Assembly: GCA_910579595.1 (NCBI GenBank)
Contig: CAJTVM010000032.1
Location: 1-28,457 of the forward strand
From: an uncultured Oscillospiraceae bacterium
GTDB lineage: Bacteria; Bacillota; Clostridia; Oscillospirales; Oscillospiraceae
DNA: 28,457 nucleotides
Direction: 5' to 3'
The notes beneath the pieces are model-generated. The model was not told the DNA's origin. It was given only the letters and a program-made list of their open reading frames with translations, and did no database searches. Of the stretch, positions 15,988 through 23,178 are shown piece by piece. The position numbers were made by a program, and so were the translations under genes. Position 1 is the stretch's first letter. Each line of letters starts with the position of its first letter.

Positions 15988-16563
15988 ATGCGGCAAGCTG
16001 CAATTCAGCGCACAACCAAAGAGACGGATATTTCCCTCGCCCTGTGCTTGGATGGGGGAGAGGTAAACGTATCCACCGGCATCGGGTTTTTTGACCATAT
16101 GCTCACCGCCCTGGCCTTTTATGCCGGGTTTGGGCTGGAGCTGTCCGTCCTGGGCGACCTCCATGTGGACGGCCACCACACAGTGGAGGATGTGGGTATT
16201 GTGCTGGGGCAGGCGTTCCGGGAGGCGTTGGGGGACAAAAAGGGCATCCGGCGGTACGGCACAGCCTTTGTGCCCATGGATGAGGCGCTGTGCCGGACAG
16301 TGCTGGACTGCTCCAACCGGCCTTTCCTGGTGTTTGACGCGTTTATGCCCCAGCCTGTGATTGGCGGGTATGACAGCTGCCTGACCGTGGAATTTATGCG
16401 GGCCTTTGCGGTGAATGGCGGAATTACGTTACACCAAAAGTGCGGGTACGGGGACAACGCCCACCACATCACGGAAGCGCTGTTCAAGTCCCTGGGACTG
16501 GCGCTGAAGGAAGCCGTGCGGGTGGAGGGGGACGCGGTCGTTTCCACCAAAGGAGCGTTGTGA
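15988..16563 (+). CDS. hisB: Imidazoleglycerol-phosphate dehydratase
   Basis: Manganese-dependent dehydratase that makes imidazole-acetol phosphate. The single-domain, 191-residue form is seen; there is no fused histidinol-phosphatase domain as in enterobacterial HisB. Metal motifs are TGIGFFDHMLTALAFYAG, VDGHHTVEDVGIVLGQA and GDNAHHITEALFKSLGLALK. ATG 15988 follows AAAGGAGG (15973-15980), 13 nt after hisD, and defines the start against the longer open frame. Its TGA overlaps the hisH ATG. Confidence 0.96.
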   Translation: MRQAAIQRTTKETDISLALCLDGGEVNVSTGIGFFDHMLTALAFYAGFGLELSVLGDLHVDGHHTVEDVGIVLGQAFREALGDKKGIRRYGTAFVPMDEALCRTVLDCSNRPFLVFDAFMPQPVIGGYDSCLTVEFMRAFAVNGGITLHQKCGYGDNAHHITEALFKSLGLALKEAVRVEGDAVVSTKGAL

Positions 16564-17171
16564 TGGGATATACGGCGATTGTGGATTACGGTGTGGGCAA
16601 CCTAAAAAGCGTGGCCAACGCCATGGCGTACATCGGCCTGGAAACCCGGATTACCGGGGATGCCGGGGGACTGGAGCGGGCGGACGCCGTCATCCTCCCC
16701 GGGGTAGGGGCCTTCCCGGACGCGGCGGACAAGCTGCGGCAGACGGGGCTGGACAAGGTGTTGCTGTCCCAGGCGGGGCGCAAGCCTGTTTTGGGGATCT
16801 GCCTGGGTATGCAGCTGCTGTTTGACTGGGGCGAGGAAGGGAAACGCTGTGAAGGGTTAGGGCTTGTGAGCGGGAGCGTCAAGCGAATTGAGACGCAGCT
16901 GAAGCTGCCCCACATTGGCTGGAACAGCCTGAGCTTCCAGAATGACTCGCTCCTGTTCCGTGGGCTGGATGACGGAACATATGTGTATTTTGTCCACTCC
17001 TATTGCGGTTGTGCCCAGCGTGAGGAGGATGTGATGGCCCGCACACAGTACGGGCCATCTGTGGTGGCGGCGGTGGCCCGCAATGGGGTGTATGGCTGCC
17101 AATTCCACCCGGAAAAGAGCGGCGAAGCGGGGCTGCATATTCTGAAGAATTTTGGAGAATTGATACAATGA
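16563..17171 (+). CDS. hisH: Imidazole glycerol phosphate synthase, glutaminase subunit
   Basis: Class I glutamine amidotransferase that releases ammonia for HisF. The nucleophile elbow GICLGMQLLFDWG carries C80, and the partner residues lie in CQFHPEKSGEAG (H182, E184). ILPGVGAFPDA and VDYGVGNLKS are also standard. Length 202. The ATG shares one base with the hisB stop (TGATG), with AAAGGAG at 16549-16555 as ribosome site inside hisB. It overlaps hisA by 4 nt. Confidence 0.96.
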   Translation: MGYTAIVDYGVGNLKSVANAMAYIGLETRITGDAGGLERADAVILPGVGAFPDAADKLRQTGLDKVLLSQAGRKPVLGICLGMQLLFDWGEEGKRCEGLGLVSGSVKRIETQLKLPHIGWNSLSFQNDSLLFRGLDDGTYVYFVHSYCGCAQREEDVMARTQYGPSVVAAVARNGVYGCQFHPEKSGEAGLHILKNFGELIQ

Positions 17172-17890
17172 TTTTATTACCTGCCATTGATATGAAGGAC
17201 GGGCGGTGTGTCCGTCTGAAAAAAGGGGAATTCTCCACCATCAGCCAGGTGGCCGACAGCGCCCTGCGTACGGCCAAAGTCTTTGCGGAGGCCGGAGCAA
17301 AATGGGTGCATATGGTGGATCTGGATGGCGCCCGGGACGGGGCGCGGCAGAATTTCCCAATTATTTATGAGGTGATCCAGCAGTCCGGCCTGTCCGTGGA
17401 GTTGGGCGGCGGGATCAAAAGCGAGCTGGACGTGATCACCATCGGGGAAGCGGGCGCGGCGCGGATCGTCATTGGTTCCGCCGCCGTGACAAACCCAAAG
17501 GTGGTGGATTATGCCGTGAAGCAGTACGGCGATCGGGTGGCGGTGGGGATTGACTGCCTTGACGGCCGGGTGCGCACCGCTGGCTGGGAGCGTGATTCCG
17601 GCGTAGGTTATCTGGATTTGGCCCGGCAGATGGAGGAAAAGGGGATTCAAACTCTGATTTTCACCGATATTGCCACCGATGGGATGCTGTCCGGACCCAA
17701 CTATGACCAGCTTGCCGCCCTGCAAAAGACAGTAAAATGTAATATTGTGGCCTCCGGCGGCGTGACTACCCTGGACGATGTGAAGCGCCTGCGGGATATG
17801 GGGCTGTACGGGGCCATCATTGGCAAAGCGTATTACGCGGGTACCCTGGATCTGGCGGAAGCCGTCCGGGAGGCGGGGCCCCAGCAGTGA
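17168..17890 (+). CDS. hisA: ProFAR isomerase (phosphoribosylformimino-AICAR-P isomerase)
   Basis: TIM-barrel enzyme that opens the aminoaldose ring of ProFAR to PRFAR, the substrate of HisF/HisH. The N-terminus LLPAIDMKDGRCVRLKKG contains catalytic D8. VHMVDLDGARDG, VELGGGIKSELDV and RIVIGSAAVTNPK, then IFTDIATDGMLSGPNY and IVASGGVTTLDD, follow the twofold barrel pattern with both phosphate-binding loops. 240 residues. It is coupled to hisH (ATGA) and to the following kinase gene (GTGA). Confidence 0.96.
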   Translation: MILLPAIDMKDGRCVRLKKGEFSTISQVADSALRTAKVFAEAGAKWVHMVDLDGARDGARQNFPIIYEVIQQSGLSVELGGGIKSELDVITIGEAGAARIVIGSAAVTNPKVVDYAVKQYGDRVAVGIDCLDGRVRTAGWERDSGVGYLDLARQMEEKGIQTLIFTDIATDGMLSGPNYDQLAALQKTVKCNIVASGGVTTLDDVKRLRDMGLYGAIIGKAYYAGTLDLAEAVREAGPQQ

Positions 17891-18396
17891 AAATCGCCGT
17901 GATCGGGTACAGCGGGGCGGGGAAGTCCACCCTGGCCCGGGCGCTGGGGGAGCGGTACGGCATTCCGGTGCTGCACTTTGACCAGGTGTACTGGGCCCCC
18001 GGCTGGCAGGAACGGGACAGGGAGGAGGCCCATCGCCTGGTGCATGAGTTTATGGAGCAGCCGGAATGGGTCATTGACGGGACCTATTCGACGTTTGATT
18101 ATGCGCGCAGAATGGCGGAAGCGGACGAAATTATAATGGTTGATCTTCCCCGGCTGGCCTGCTTTGTCCGGGCGTGGAAACGGTATTTCCGCTACCGGGG
18201 GAAAAGCCGGCCCGATATGGCCGAGGGCTGCGCTGAGAAAATGGATCTGGAATTTATGTGGTGGATTTTGTGGAAGGGCCGCACCCGGCGGAAGCGGGAG
18301 CGGCATAAGGCGATCCAAGCCGCATATCCGGAGAAAACGGTGGTTTTAAAGAGCCAGCGGGACATTGATCGCTATTTGGAGGGCTTGCCATGTTAG
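17887..18396 (+). CDS. P-loop kinase (adenylate-kinase-like, topology-modulation/FlaR family)
   Basis: A 169-residue nucleotide-binding protein with Walker A GYSGAGKST at residues 7-15, then LHFDQVYWAPGWQERDREEA and WVIDGTYSTFDYARRM. This is the layout of small kinase-like proteins annotated as topology modulation or FlaR proteins, whose substrates are not settled. Its GTG start overlaps the hisA stop (GTGA) and its last 7 nt overlap hisF, so it is translated as part of the his operon. No histidine enzyme of this fold is known in the standard pathway; a role in phosphorylating a small molecule is only inference. The basic C-terminal part (GRTRRKRERHKA) is unusual. Confidence 0.85.
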   Translation: MKIAVIGYSGAGKSTLARALGERYGIPVLHFDQVYWAPGWQERDREEAHRLVHEFMEQPEWVIDGTYSTFDYARRMAEADEIIMVDLPRLACFVRAWKRYFRYRGKSRPDMAEGCAEKMDLEFMWWILWKGRTRRKRERHKAIQAAYPEKTVVLKSQRDIDRYLEGLPC

Positions 18397-19145
18397 CCAA
18401 ACGCATTATCCCCTGCTTGGACGTTCGGGACGGCCGGGTGGTGAAGGGGGTCAACTTTGTGAACATCCGGGATGCGGGCGACCCGGTGGAACTGGCAAAA
18501 TTCTATTCCGATCAGGGCGCGGACGAGATCGTCTTTCTGGACATCACCGCCACCAGTGACGCCCGGGACACTGTGGCGGACGTGGTGGAGCGCACCGCCG
18601 CCCAGGTGTTCGTCCCCTTGACGGTGGGGGGCGGCATCCGCACCCTGGACGGCTTCCAGCGGCTGCTCCGGGCGGGGGCGGATAAGATCTCCGTCAACTC
18701 TGCTGCGGTCAAGGATGAAACCTTGATTGCCCGCGCCGCCCAGCGGTTTGGCTCCCAGTGCGTGGTGCTGGCCATTGACGCGCGGTTCCGGCCCGAGGGC
18801 TGGTACGAGGTGGTGACCGCCGGGGGCCGGACATCCACCGGAATTGACGCGGTAGAGTGGGCCAAGCGGGGCCAGACATTGGGGGCGGGGGAGATCCTGC
18901 TCACCTCCATGGACGCAGATGGTACCAAGGCGGGGTTTGACCTTGCCATGACCCGGGCGGTGACGGAGGCGGTGTCCATCCCGGTGATTGCCTCGGGCGG
19001 CTGCGGCAGTCTGGAGCACTTTGCCCAGGTGTTTGAGGAGACGGACTGCGACGCGGCCCTGGCGGCATCCCTGTTTCACTTTGGTGAGCTGACGGTGCCC
19101 CAGGTAAAGGATTATCTCCGTGGGCGGAATATCCCGGTGAGGTGA
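18390..19145 (+). CDS. hisF: Imidazole glycerol phosphate synthase, cyclase subunit
   Basis: TIM-barrel cyclase that joins PRFAR with ammonia from HisH to give imidazole glycerol phosphate and AICAR. The start LAKRIIPCLDVRDGRVVKGV contains catalytic D11, and VVLAIDARF has the second acid D130. VPLTVGGGIRTLDGF, ISVNSAAVKD, LTSMDADGTKAGFD and VIASGGCGSLEHF are the remaining barrel loops. Length 251 is standard. ATG 18390 lies inside the end of the kinase gene. Its stop overlaps the hisI ribosome site. Confidence 0.97.
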   Translation: MLAKRIIPCLDVRDGRVVKGVNFVNIRDAGDPVELAKFYSDQGADEIVFLDITATSDARDTVADVVERTAAQVFVPLTVGGGIRTLDGFQRLLRAGADKISVNSAAVKDETLIARAAQRFGSQCVVLAIDARFRPEGWYEVVTAGGRTSTGIDAVEWAKRGQTLGAGEILLTSMDADGTKAGFDLAMTRAVTEAVSIPVIASGGCGSLEHFAQVFEETDCDAALAASLFHFGELTVPQVKDYLRGRNIPVR

Positions 19146-19150
19146 CGGAT

Positions 19151-19471
19151 ATGTTTGATTTGGATCTGCTGTTTCAAAAATCGGAGCTGATCCCGGTAGT
19201 GATTCAGGATGTGGACAGCCGCGCAGTGCTGATGGTGGGCTTCACCAACAGGGAGGCGGTGGAGCTGACCTTGAAAACAAAAACCGCCTGGTTCTGGAGC
19301 CGCAGCCGGAACAAGCTGTGGAATAAGGGGGAGAGCAGCGGCAACTTTCTCCATGTGCGGGAGGTGTACGCCGACTGCGACACGGATACCCTGCTTTATC
19401 TGTGCAAGCCGGACGGCCCTACCTGCCACACGGGGGTGGCCAGTTGCTTTTTCAACCAGATTGTGTTATAA
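19151..19471 (+). CDS. hisI: Phosphoribosyl-AMP cyclohydrolase
   Basis: Zinc hydrolase that opens the purine ring of phosphoribosyl-AMP, the third step. It is the stand-alone form of 106 residues, not fused to HisE. Visible features are LMVGFTNREAVELTLKTKTA, WFWSRSRNKLWNKGE and the metal-binding segment YADCDTDTLLYLC with the later GPTCHTGVASCFF. ATG 19151 is preferred over the in-frame GTG 19142 because GGTGAGGTGA (19136-19145) is at a workable distance only for the ATG. Confidence 0.95.
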   Translation: MFDLDLLFQKSELIPVVIQDVDSRAVLMVGFTNREAVELTLKTKTAWFWSRSRNKLWNKGESSGNFLHVREVYADCDTDTLLYLCKPDGPTCHTGVASCFFNQIVL

Positions 19472-19472
19472 T
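19444..19472 (+). promoter_or_regulatory. Internal promoter at the end of hisI
   Basis: TTGCTT (19444-19449), 17 nt, then TATAAT (19467-19472) preceded by TGT gives an extended -10 promoter. The -10 contains the hisI stop codon. It would drive hisE and the BI-1 family gene separately from the main his promoter. Confidence 0.6.
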
Positions 19473-19501
19473 GGTTTGAAAGCGGACGGGAGGGATATGA
19501 T

Positions 19502-19828
19502 ATGGAGAGTACGCTGAATACCTTGTACGGGGTTGTTTTGGATCGCAAGACCCATCCCCAGGAGGGATCGTATACCTGCTACCTGTTTGAAAAAGGCCTG
19601 GATAAGATCCTGAAAAAGGTGGGGGAGGAGTGCGCCGAGACCATTATTGCGGCGAAAAATGATGTGCCTGCCGACACGGTGGGGGAGATCTCCGATCTGA
19701 TCTACCACCTGATGGTGATGATGGCGGAGAAGGGGATTCCCTTGGATGATGTGCTGGCTGAGCTGGATCGCCGGGCACAGAAAATCGGCAATTTGAAGCA
19801 AATGAAACAAGTGGATAAGGAGACTTGA
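19502..19828 (+). CDS. hisE: Phosphoribosyl-ATP pyrophosphatase
   Basis: All-alpha MazG-like hydrolase that converts phosphoribosyl-ATP to phosphoribosyl-AMP, the second step. The 108 residues contain SYTCYLFEKGLDKILKKVGE, EECAETIIAAKND and EISDLIYHLMVMM, with the conserved ExxE and ExxD magnesium sites of the family. ATG 19502 follows GGGAGGG (19488-19494). The separate hisI and hisE genes contrast with the fused hisIE of many bacteria. Confidence 0.95.
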   Translation: MESTLNTLYGVVLDRKTHPQEGSYTCYLFEKGLDKILKKVGEECAETIIAAKNDVPADTVGEISDLIYHLMVMMAEKGIPLDDVLAELDRRAQKIGNLKQMKQVDKET

Positions 19829-19831
19829 TTT

Positions 19832-20551
19832 ATGGTAGAACGCAATATGAACCGTTACGATTTTGATAGCAGCTACGCCCGTGCGGGGCTGACGCTGAAC
19901 CAGTATATCGCCCGAACCTTCGGGTGGATGTTCGTAGGGTTGATGATCACCTTTGCGCTGGCGGCAGTCTTGGCCTATACCGGCGGAGTGATCGCCCTGT
20001 TTTCCATCCCAGGCATCCAGTATATCCTGCTGATTGCGGAGGTGGCGGTGGTGATGATCATGTCCACCGGCGTGCAGAAACGTTCGGTGGGTGTCACCCG
20101 TATGTTGTTTGCGCTGTACTCCGCCATCAACGGCCTGGTGTTCTCGTTTTACTTTGTGGTATTTGAAGTTGTCAACTTGATCGCAATTTTTGCCCTCACC
20201 GCGCTGTTTTTCGGGGCCTTTGCCATCTATGGCCGGTTCACGAGAACTGATTTGTCCCGGCTGCGCCCCCTGCTGGTGGGCGGGCTGATTTTCCTGGTGA
20301 TTGCTGGCCTGCTGAGTATGTTTATCAACTTCTCCGCCATGGAGCGTACCATCTGCATGGTAGGAATCGTGGTGTTCCTGTGCTTCACCGCTTACGATGT
20401 GCAGAAGATCAAGGCCAACTATGAGTACTTTTACGGCAACGAGGCCATCCTGCAAAAGGCATCCATTTTCTCCGCCCTCCAGTTGTACCTGGACTTTATC
20501 AATTTGTTTCTGTACCTGCTGCGGTTCTTGGGCAGAAGCAGCCGCAGTTAA
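19832..20551 (+). CDS. Bax inhibitor-1 (BI-1/YccA/YbhL) family membrane protein
   Basis: A 239-residue integral membrane protein with about seven hydrophobic segments, e.g. TFGWMFVGLMITFALAAVLA, IPGIQYILLIAEVAVVMIM and FYFVVFEVVNLIAIFALTAL. The last segments include the family features MVGIVVFLCFTAYDVQKIK and a C-terminal LYLDFINLFLYLLRFLG with the conserved Asp and acidic residues. Bacterial BI-1 proteins such as YetJ behave as pH-sensitive calcium leak channels; that role here is inference from the family. ATG 19832 lies 3 nt after hisE with AAGGAG at 19817-19822. A strong terminator follows, so this is the last gene of the transcript. Confidence 0.9.
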   Translation: MVERNMNRYDFDSSYARAGLTLNQYIARTFGWMFVGLMITFALAAVLAYTGGVIALFSIPGIQYILLIAEVAVVMIMSTGVQKRSVGVTRMLFALYSAINGLVFSFYFVVFEVVNLIAIFALTALFFGAFAIYGRFTRTDLSRLRPLLVGGLIFLVIAGLLSMFINFSAMERTICMVGIVVFLCFTAYDVQKIKANYEYFYGNEAILQKASIFSALQLYLDFINLFLYLLRFLGRSSRS

Positions 20552-20561
20552 GCATAAAAAA

Positions 20562-20590
20562 CCCGGCTGCGAAATGCAGCCGGGTTTTTT
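20562..20590 (+). terminator. Strong intrinsic terminator ending the his/BI-1 transcript
   Basis: CCCGGCTGC (20562-20570), loop GAAAT, GCAGCCGGG (20576-20584), then six T. A run of A before the stem (20556-20561) gives the mirror T-run on the other strand, so it can also act in reverse. Confidence 0.93.
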
Positions 20591-20592
20591 GC

Positions 20593-20618
20593 AAAATAAA
20601 ACCGTCCCAGAAGGGACG
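20593..20618 (-). terminator. Terminator of the 26-aa minus-strand gene
   Basis: Read on the minus strand, CGTCCC-TTCT-GGGACG (20618-20603) is followed by GTTTTATTTT (20602-20593). A 6-bp stem with a four-base loop and U-rich tail, placed 38 nt after the small ORF stop. Confidence 0.6.
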
Positions 20619-20655
20619 AGTCATATCTTTACCATATGAAAGGTTGCCGTCTGGC

Positions 20656-20736
20656 TCAGCGATCGCTGGGAACGGTAATCTCTCCGGCGAAGATCAACTC
20701 ATCGATATCAACGGGTACATTTTGGATGACCTTCAT
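20656..20736 (-). CDS. Small protein of 26 residues, unknown function
   Basis: Minus-strand ORF from ATG 736 to TGA 20658-20656 (start at 20736). The product begins MKVIQNVPVDIDELI, continues FAGEITV and ends PSDR; it is acidic overall, has no Cys, no signal peptide and no membrane segment. It is not recognised as a member of any family. The case for it being real is the complete gene unit: a 17-nt-spaced promoter (20769-20797), AAGGAGGTGAT (20751-20741), which matches the 16S anti-Shine-Dalgarno almost fully, correct 8-nt spacing from GGAGG, and its own terminator. It could instead be a short decoy peptide on a regulatory RNA. Confidence 0.68.
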   Translation of the reverse strand: MKVIQNVPVDIDELIFAGEITVPSDR

Positions 20737-20768
20737 GGCTATCACCTCCTTACTTATTGTTATTGTAT

Positions 20769-20797
20769 ATTATAGCAGGTGAATTGCGATTTGTAAA
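20769..20797 (-). promoter_or_regulatory. Sigma-A promoter for the 26-aa gene
   Basis: Minus strand: TTTACA (20797-20792), exactly 17 nt, TATAAT (20774-20769). This is among the best housekeeping promoters in the window, and the predicted start is about 25 nt before the ORF. Confidence 0.85.
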
Positions 20798-20862
20798 GGG
20801 GTTTTTGTAAAATTTATCAATTTACATAATTTTTACATATTTTTGGTAAAAGAAAGAAGGAT

Positions 20863-21639
20863 ATGGAAATTATGACAAGCAGGGAAATTCTGCAAATCGC
20901 GATGGATCAGTCGGCAGTTGATTTGAATTGTGAACCGGCGGATTTTCTTTCTGAGGAAAACAAGGTTGTGCTGTCCCATAAAAGTGAAGGAGCCAGAAAG
21001 TACCTGGAACTTCCATTTTCATGCAATTTGGTGTCATATGGAAGCAATATTGTGGCATCTGTTCAGCCGGAATACGCGCAGCTTGTGAAAGATTATGTTA
21101 ACCGATTCCCGGTTGAGCACTGTTTTGAAACCCCCAACCTGCACGTCCTCAACGATGCCTTTCGGGACAGGGGGCAGTTGGTCTGCTTCATGGCGGAGTA
21201 CTGGCTGCCGGACTTGGACAAGGTGTGTCTGCTGGACTGCCCCTATGAGCTGCGGGTACTCACCCAGGCGGATTTTCCGCCACTGTACCGGCCGGAGTGG
21301 GGCAATGCCCTGTGCGAAAAACGTAAAGAGCTGGATGTGCTCGGGGTCGGGGCCTATGACAAAGGGGGGCTGGTAGGTTTCGCAGCCTGCTCGGCGGACT
21401 CTGATACCATGTGGCAGATTGGTGTGGACGTGCTGCCGGAGTATCGGCGGCAGGGGGTGGCGTCGGCGGTCACGTCCAAGCTCACCCGGGAGATTCTGAA
21501 CAGGGGTAAGGTGCCCTTTTACTGCTGCGCCTGGTCAAATGTGAAGTCGGCCCGGAACGCGGTGCGGTGCGGCTACCGTCCGGCCTGGGTGGAGATGACT
21601 GCAAAAACAAAAGAATATGTAGATAAAATGAACGGCTGA
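20863..21639 (+). CDS. GNAT-domain protein
   Basis: A 258-residue protein whose C-terminal half is a GNAT fold: MWQIGVDVLPEYRRQGVASA contains the acetyl-CoA loop RRQGVA, followed by VTSKLTREILNRGK and YCCAWSNVKSARNAVRCGY, which is the usual last element. The N-terminal 110 residues (from SREILQIAMDQSAVDLNC) are of a separate, unrecognised domain that resembles the front half of two-domain GNAT proteins. Substrate unknown. Two starts are possible: ATG 20863, only 2 nt from AAGG, and ATG 20872, 11 nt from it; the second may be the true one. It is divergent from the 26-aa gene, separated by an AT-rich stretch. Confidence 0.82.
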   Translation: MEIMTSREILQIAMDQSAVDLNCEPADFLSEENKVVLSHKSEGARKYLELPFSCNLVSYGSNIVASVQPEYAQLVKDYVNRFPVEHCFETPNLHVLNDAFRDRGQLVCFMAEYWLPDLDKVCLLDCPYELRVLTQADFPPLYRPEWGNALCEKRKELDVLGVGAYDKGGLVGFAACSADSDTMWQIGVDVLPEYRRQGVASAVTSKLTREILNRGKVPFYCCAWSNVKSARNAVRCGYRPAWVEMTAKTKEYVDKMNG

Positions 21640-21685
21640 GAGTTTACTTTTTTACAAAAACCCCCTATCTTTTTTCTGGAAACTT

Positions 21686-21694
21686 TGATATAAT
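21686..21694 (+). promoter_or_regulatory. Extended -10 promoter upstream of der
   Basis: TGATATAAT at 21686-21694 is a perfect extended -10. No good -35 hexamer is seen at 16-18 nt upstream. The leader to der would be about 146 nt; no known riboswitch fold is evident in it. Confidence 0.6.
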
Positions 21695-21846
21695 ACTCAT
21701 ATTATTTTGTCAATTCATTGAATTTGCTTCGTCACCGCAAAATTGGACAGATTGGAAGGTATTTCGAGACGGGGTTAAAGCTCCTTTTGGCTGCTTTTGC
21801 GCTCGATAAAAATCGCAGACCCAGATGTATGATTGGAGGGATTTTC

Positions 21847-23178
21847 ATGGCAAAGCCCCTGGTGGCCATTGTGGGCCGACCTAACGTGGGCAAATCCATG
21901 CTGTTTAATAAGCTCACTGGCAAGCGGCTGTCCATTGTTGAGGATACGCCGGGCGTCACCCGTGACAGGCTGTATGCCGAAGCGGAGTGGCGGGGCCGTA
22001 CCTTTGATTTGGTGGATACCGGCGGCATCGAGCCGGGGACGGACAACCAGATCCTGTCTTTCATGCGGGAGCAGGCGGAGATCGCCATTGCCTCCGCCAC
22101 TGTGATCGTTTTCGTGTGCGACATCCGCACCGGCATGACCGCCGCTGACCAGGAGGTGGCGGGGATGCTCCAGCGATCCAAAAAGCCGGTGGTGTTGGCG
22201 GTGAACAAAATGGACTCCACCGGCCACACCAACCCGGATATCTATGAGTTTTACAATCTGGGGCTGGGTGATCCGCTTCCCATCTCCGCCGTCCACGGGC
22301 ACGGTACCGGGGATCTGCTGGACGCCTGCTTCGACTTTTTCCCGCCGGAGGATGGGGAGGAGGACGGGGATGATGTGGTAAAGGTTGCCATCATCGGAAA
22401 ACCCAACGTGGGTAAGTCCTCCCTGGTGAACCGCATTCTGGGCCAGGAGCGGGTGATTGTATCTGACGTGGCCGGCACCACCCGGGACGCGGTGGACAGC
22501 TATTTTGAAAATGACCGGGGGAAATACCTCATCATTGACACCGCCGGAATGCGCAAGAAGTCCAAGGTGGACGACAGGGTGGAGAAGTTCTCCGTCCTGC
22601 GCGCCACCATGGCCATCGAGCGCAGTGATGTGTGCGTGATTATGATCGATGCTCAGGAGGGGGTCACGGAGCAGGACACCAAGGTGGCCGGCCTGGCCCA
22701 CGAAGCGGGTAAGGCGTGCATCATCGCAGTGAACAAATGGGATGCCATCGAAAAGGACGGCAAGACCATGCAGCGTATGGAGGAGGACGTCCGCCGGGAT
22801 CTCAGCTACATGACCTACGCCCCGGTGCTGTTCATCTCCGCTTTGACGGGCCAGCGGGTGGACAGGCTGTTCGGCCTCATTGACAACGTGGTCAACCAGG
22901 CCGCCATGCGCATCCCTACCGGCGTGCTCAACCAGGTGCTGGGAGACGCCCAGGCCCGGGTGCAGCCCCCCACTGACAAGGGCAAGCGGCTGAAAATCTA
23001 CTATATGACCCAGATCGGAGTGAAGCCCCCCCATTTTGTCATTTTCTGCAACGATGCGCGGCTGTTCCATTTTTCCTACCAGCGCTATATCGAAAACCAG
23101 ATCCGGGCCACCTTTGGATTGACCGGGACGCCCGTGCGCATCACCATCCGGCAAAAGGGTGATAAGGAGGATTTGTGA
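21847..23178 (+). CDS. der: Ribosome biogenesis GTPase Der (EngA)
   Basis: Essential GTPase with two tandem G domains that helps build the 50S subunit. First P-loop GRPNVGKS at residues 10-17 with EDTPGVTRDR and DLVDTGG; NKMD as G4. An acidic linker (PPEDGEEDGDD) leads to the second P-loop GKPNVGKS at 184-191, with AGTTRDAVD, IIDTAGMRKKSKV and NKWD. The KH-like C-terminal domain (from about residue 355) includes KIYYMTQIGVKPPHFVIFCN. 443 residues is standard. The open frame continues upstream to 21718, but ATG 21847 (MAKPLVAIVG) has GGAGGG at 21835-21840. plsY starts within its stop. Confidence 0.97.
   Translation: MAKPLVAIVGRPNVGKSMLFNKLTGKRLSIVEDTPGVTRDRLYAEAEWRGRTFDLVDTGGIEPGTDNQILSFMREQAEIAIASATVIVFVCDIRTGMTAADQEVAGMLQRSKKPVVLAVNKMDSTGHTNPDIYEFYNLGLGDPLPISAVHGHGTGDLLDACFDFFPPEDGEEDGDDVVKVAIIGKPNVGKSSLVNRILGQERVIVSDVAGTTRDAVDSYFENDRGKYLIIDTAGMRKKSKVDDRVEKFSVLRATMAIERSDVCVIMIDAQEGVTEQDTKVAGLAHEAGKACIIAVNKWDAIEKDGKTMQRMEEDVRRDLSYMTYAPVLFISALTGQRVDRLFGLIDNVVNQAAMRIPTGVLNQVLGDAQARVQPPTDKGKRLKIYYMTQIGVKPPHFVIFCNDARLFHFSYQRYIENQIRATFGLTGTPVRITIRQKGDKEDL

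Noticed and set aside
21718..21846. N-terminal extension of Der
   Set aside because: TTG start has no ribosome site, and the family N-terminus begins at 21847 with GGAGGG in place.
21700..21846. Riboswitch in the der leader
   Set aside because: No recognisable aptamer core or terminator pair; left as an unassigned leader.
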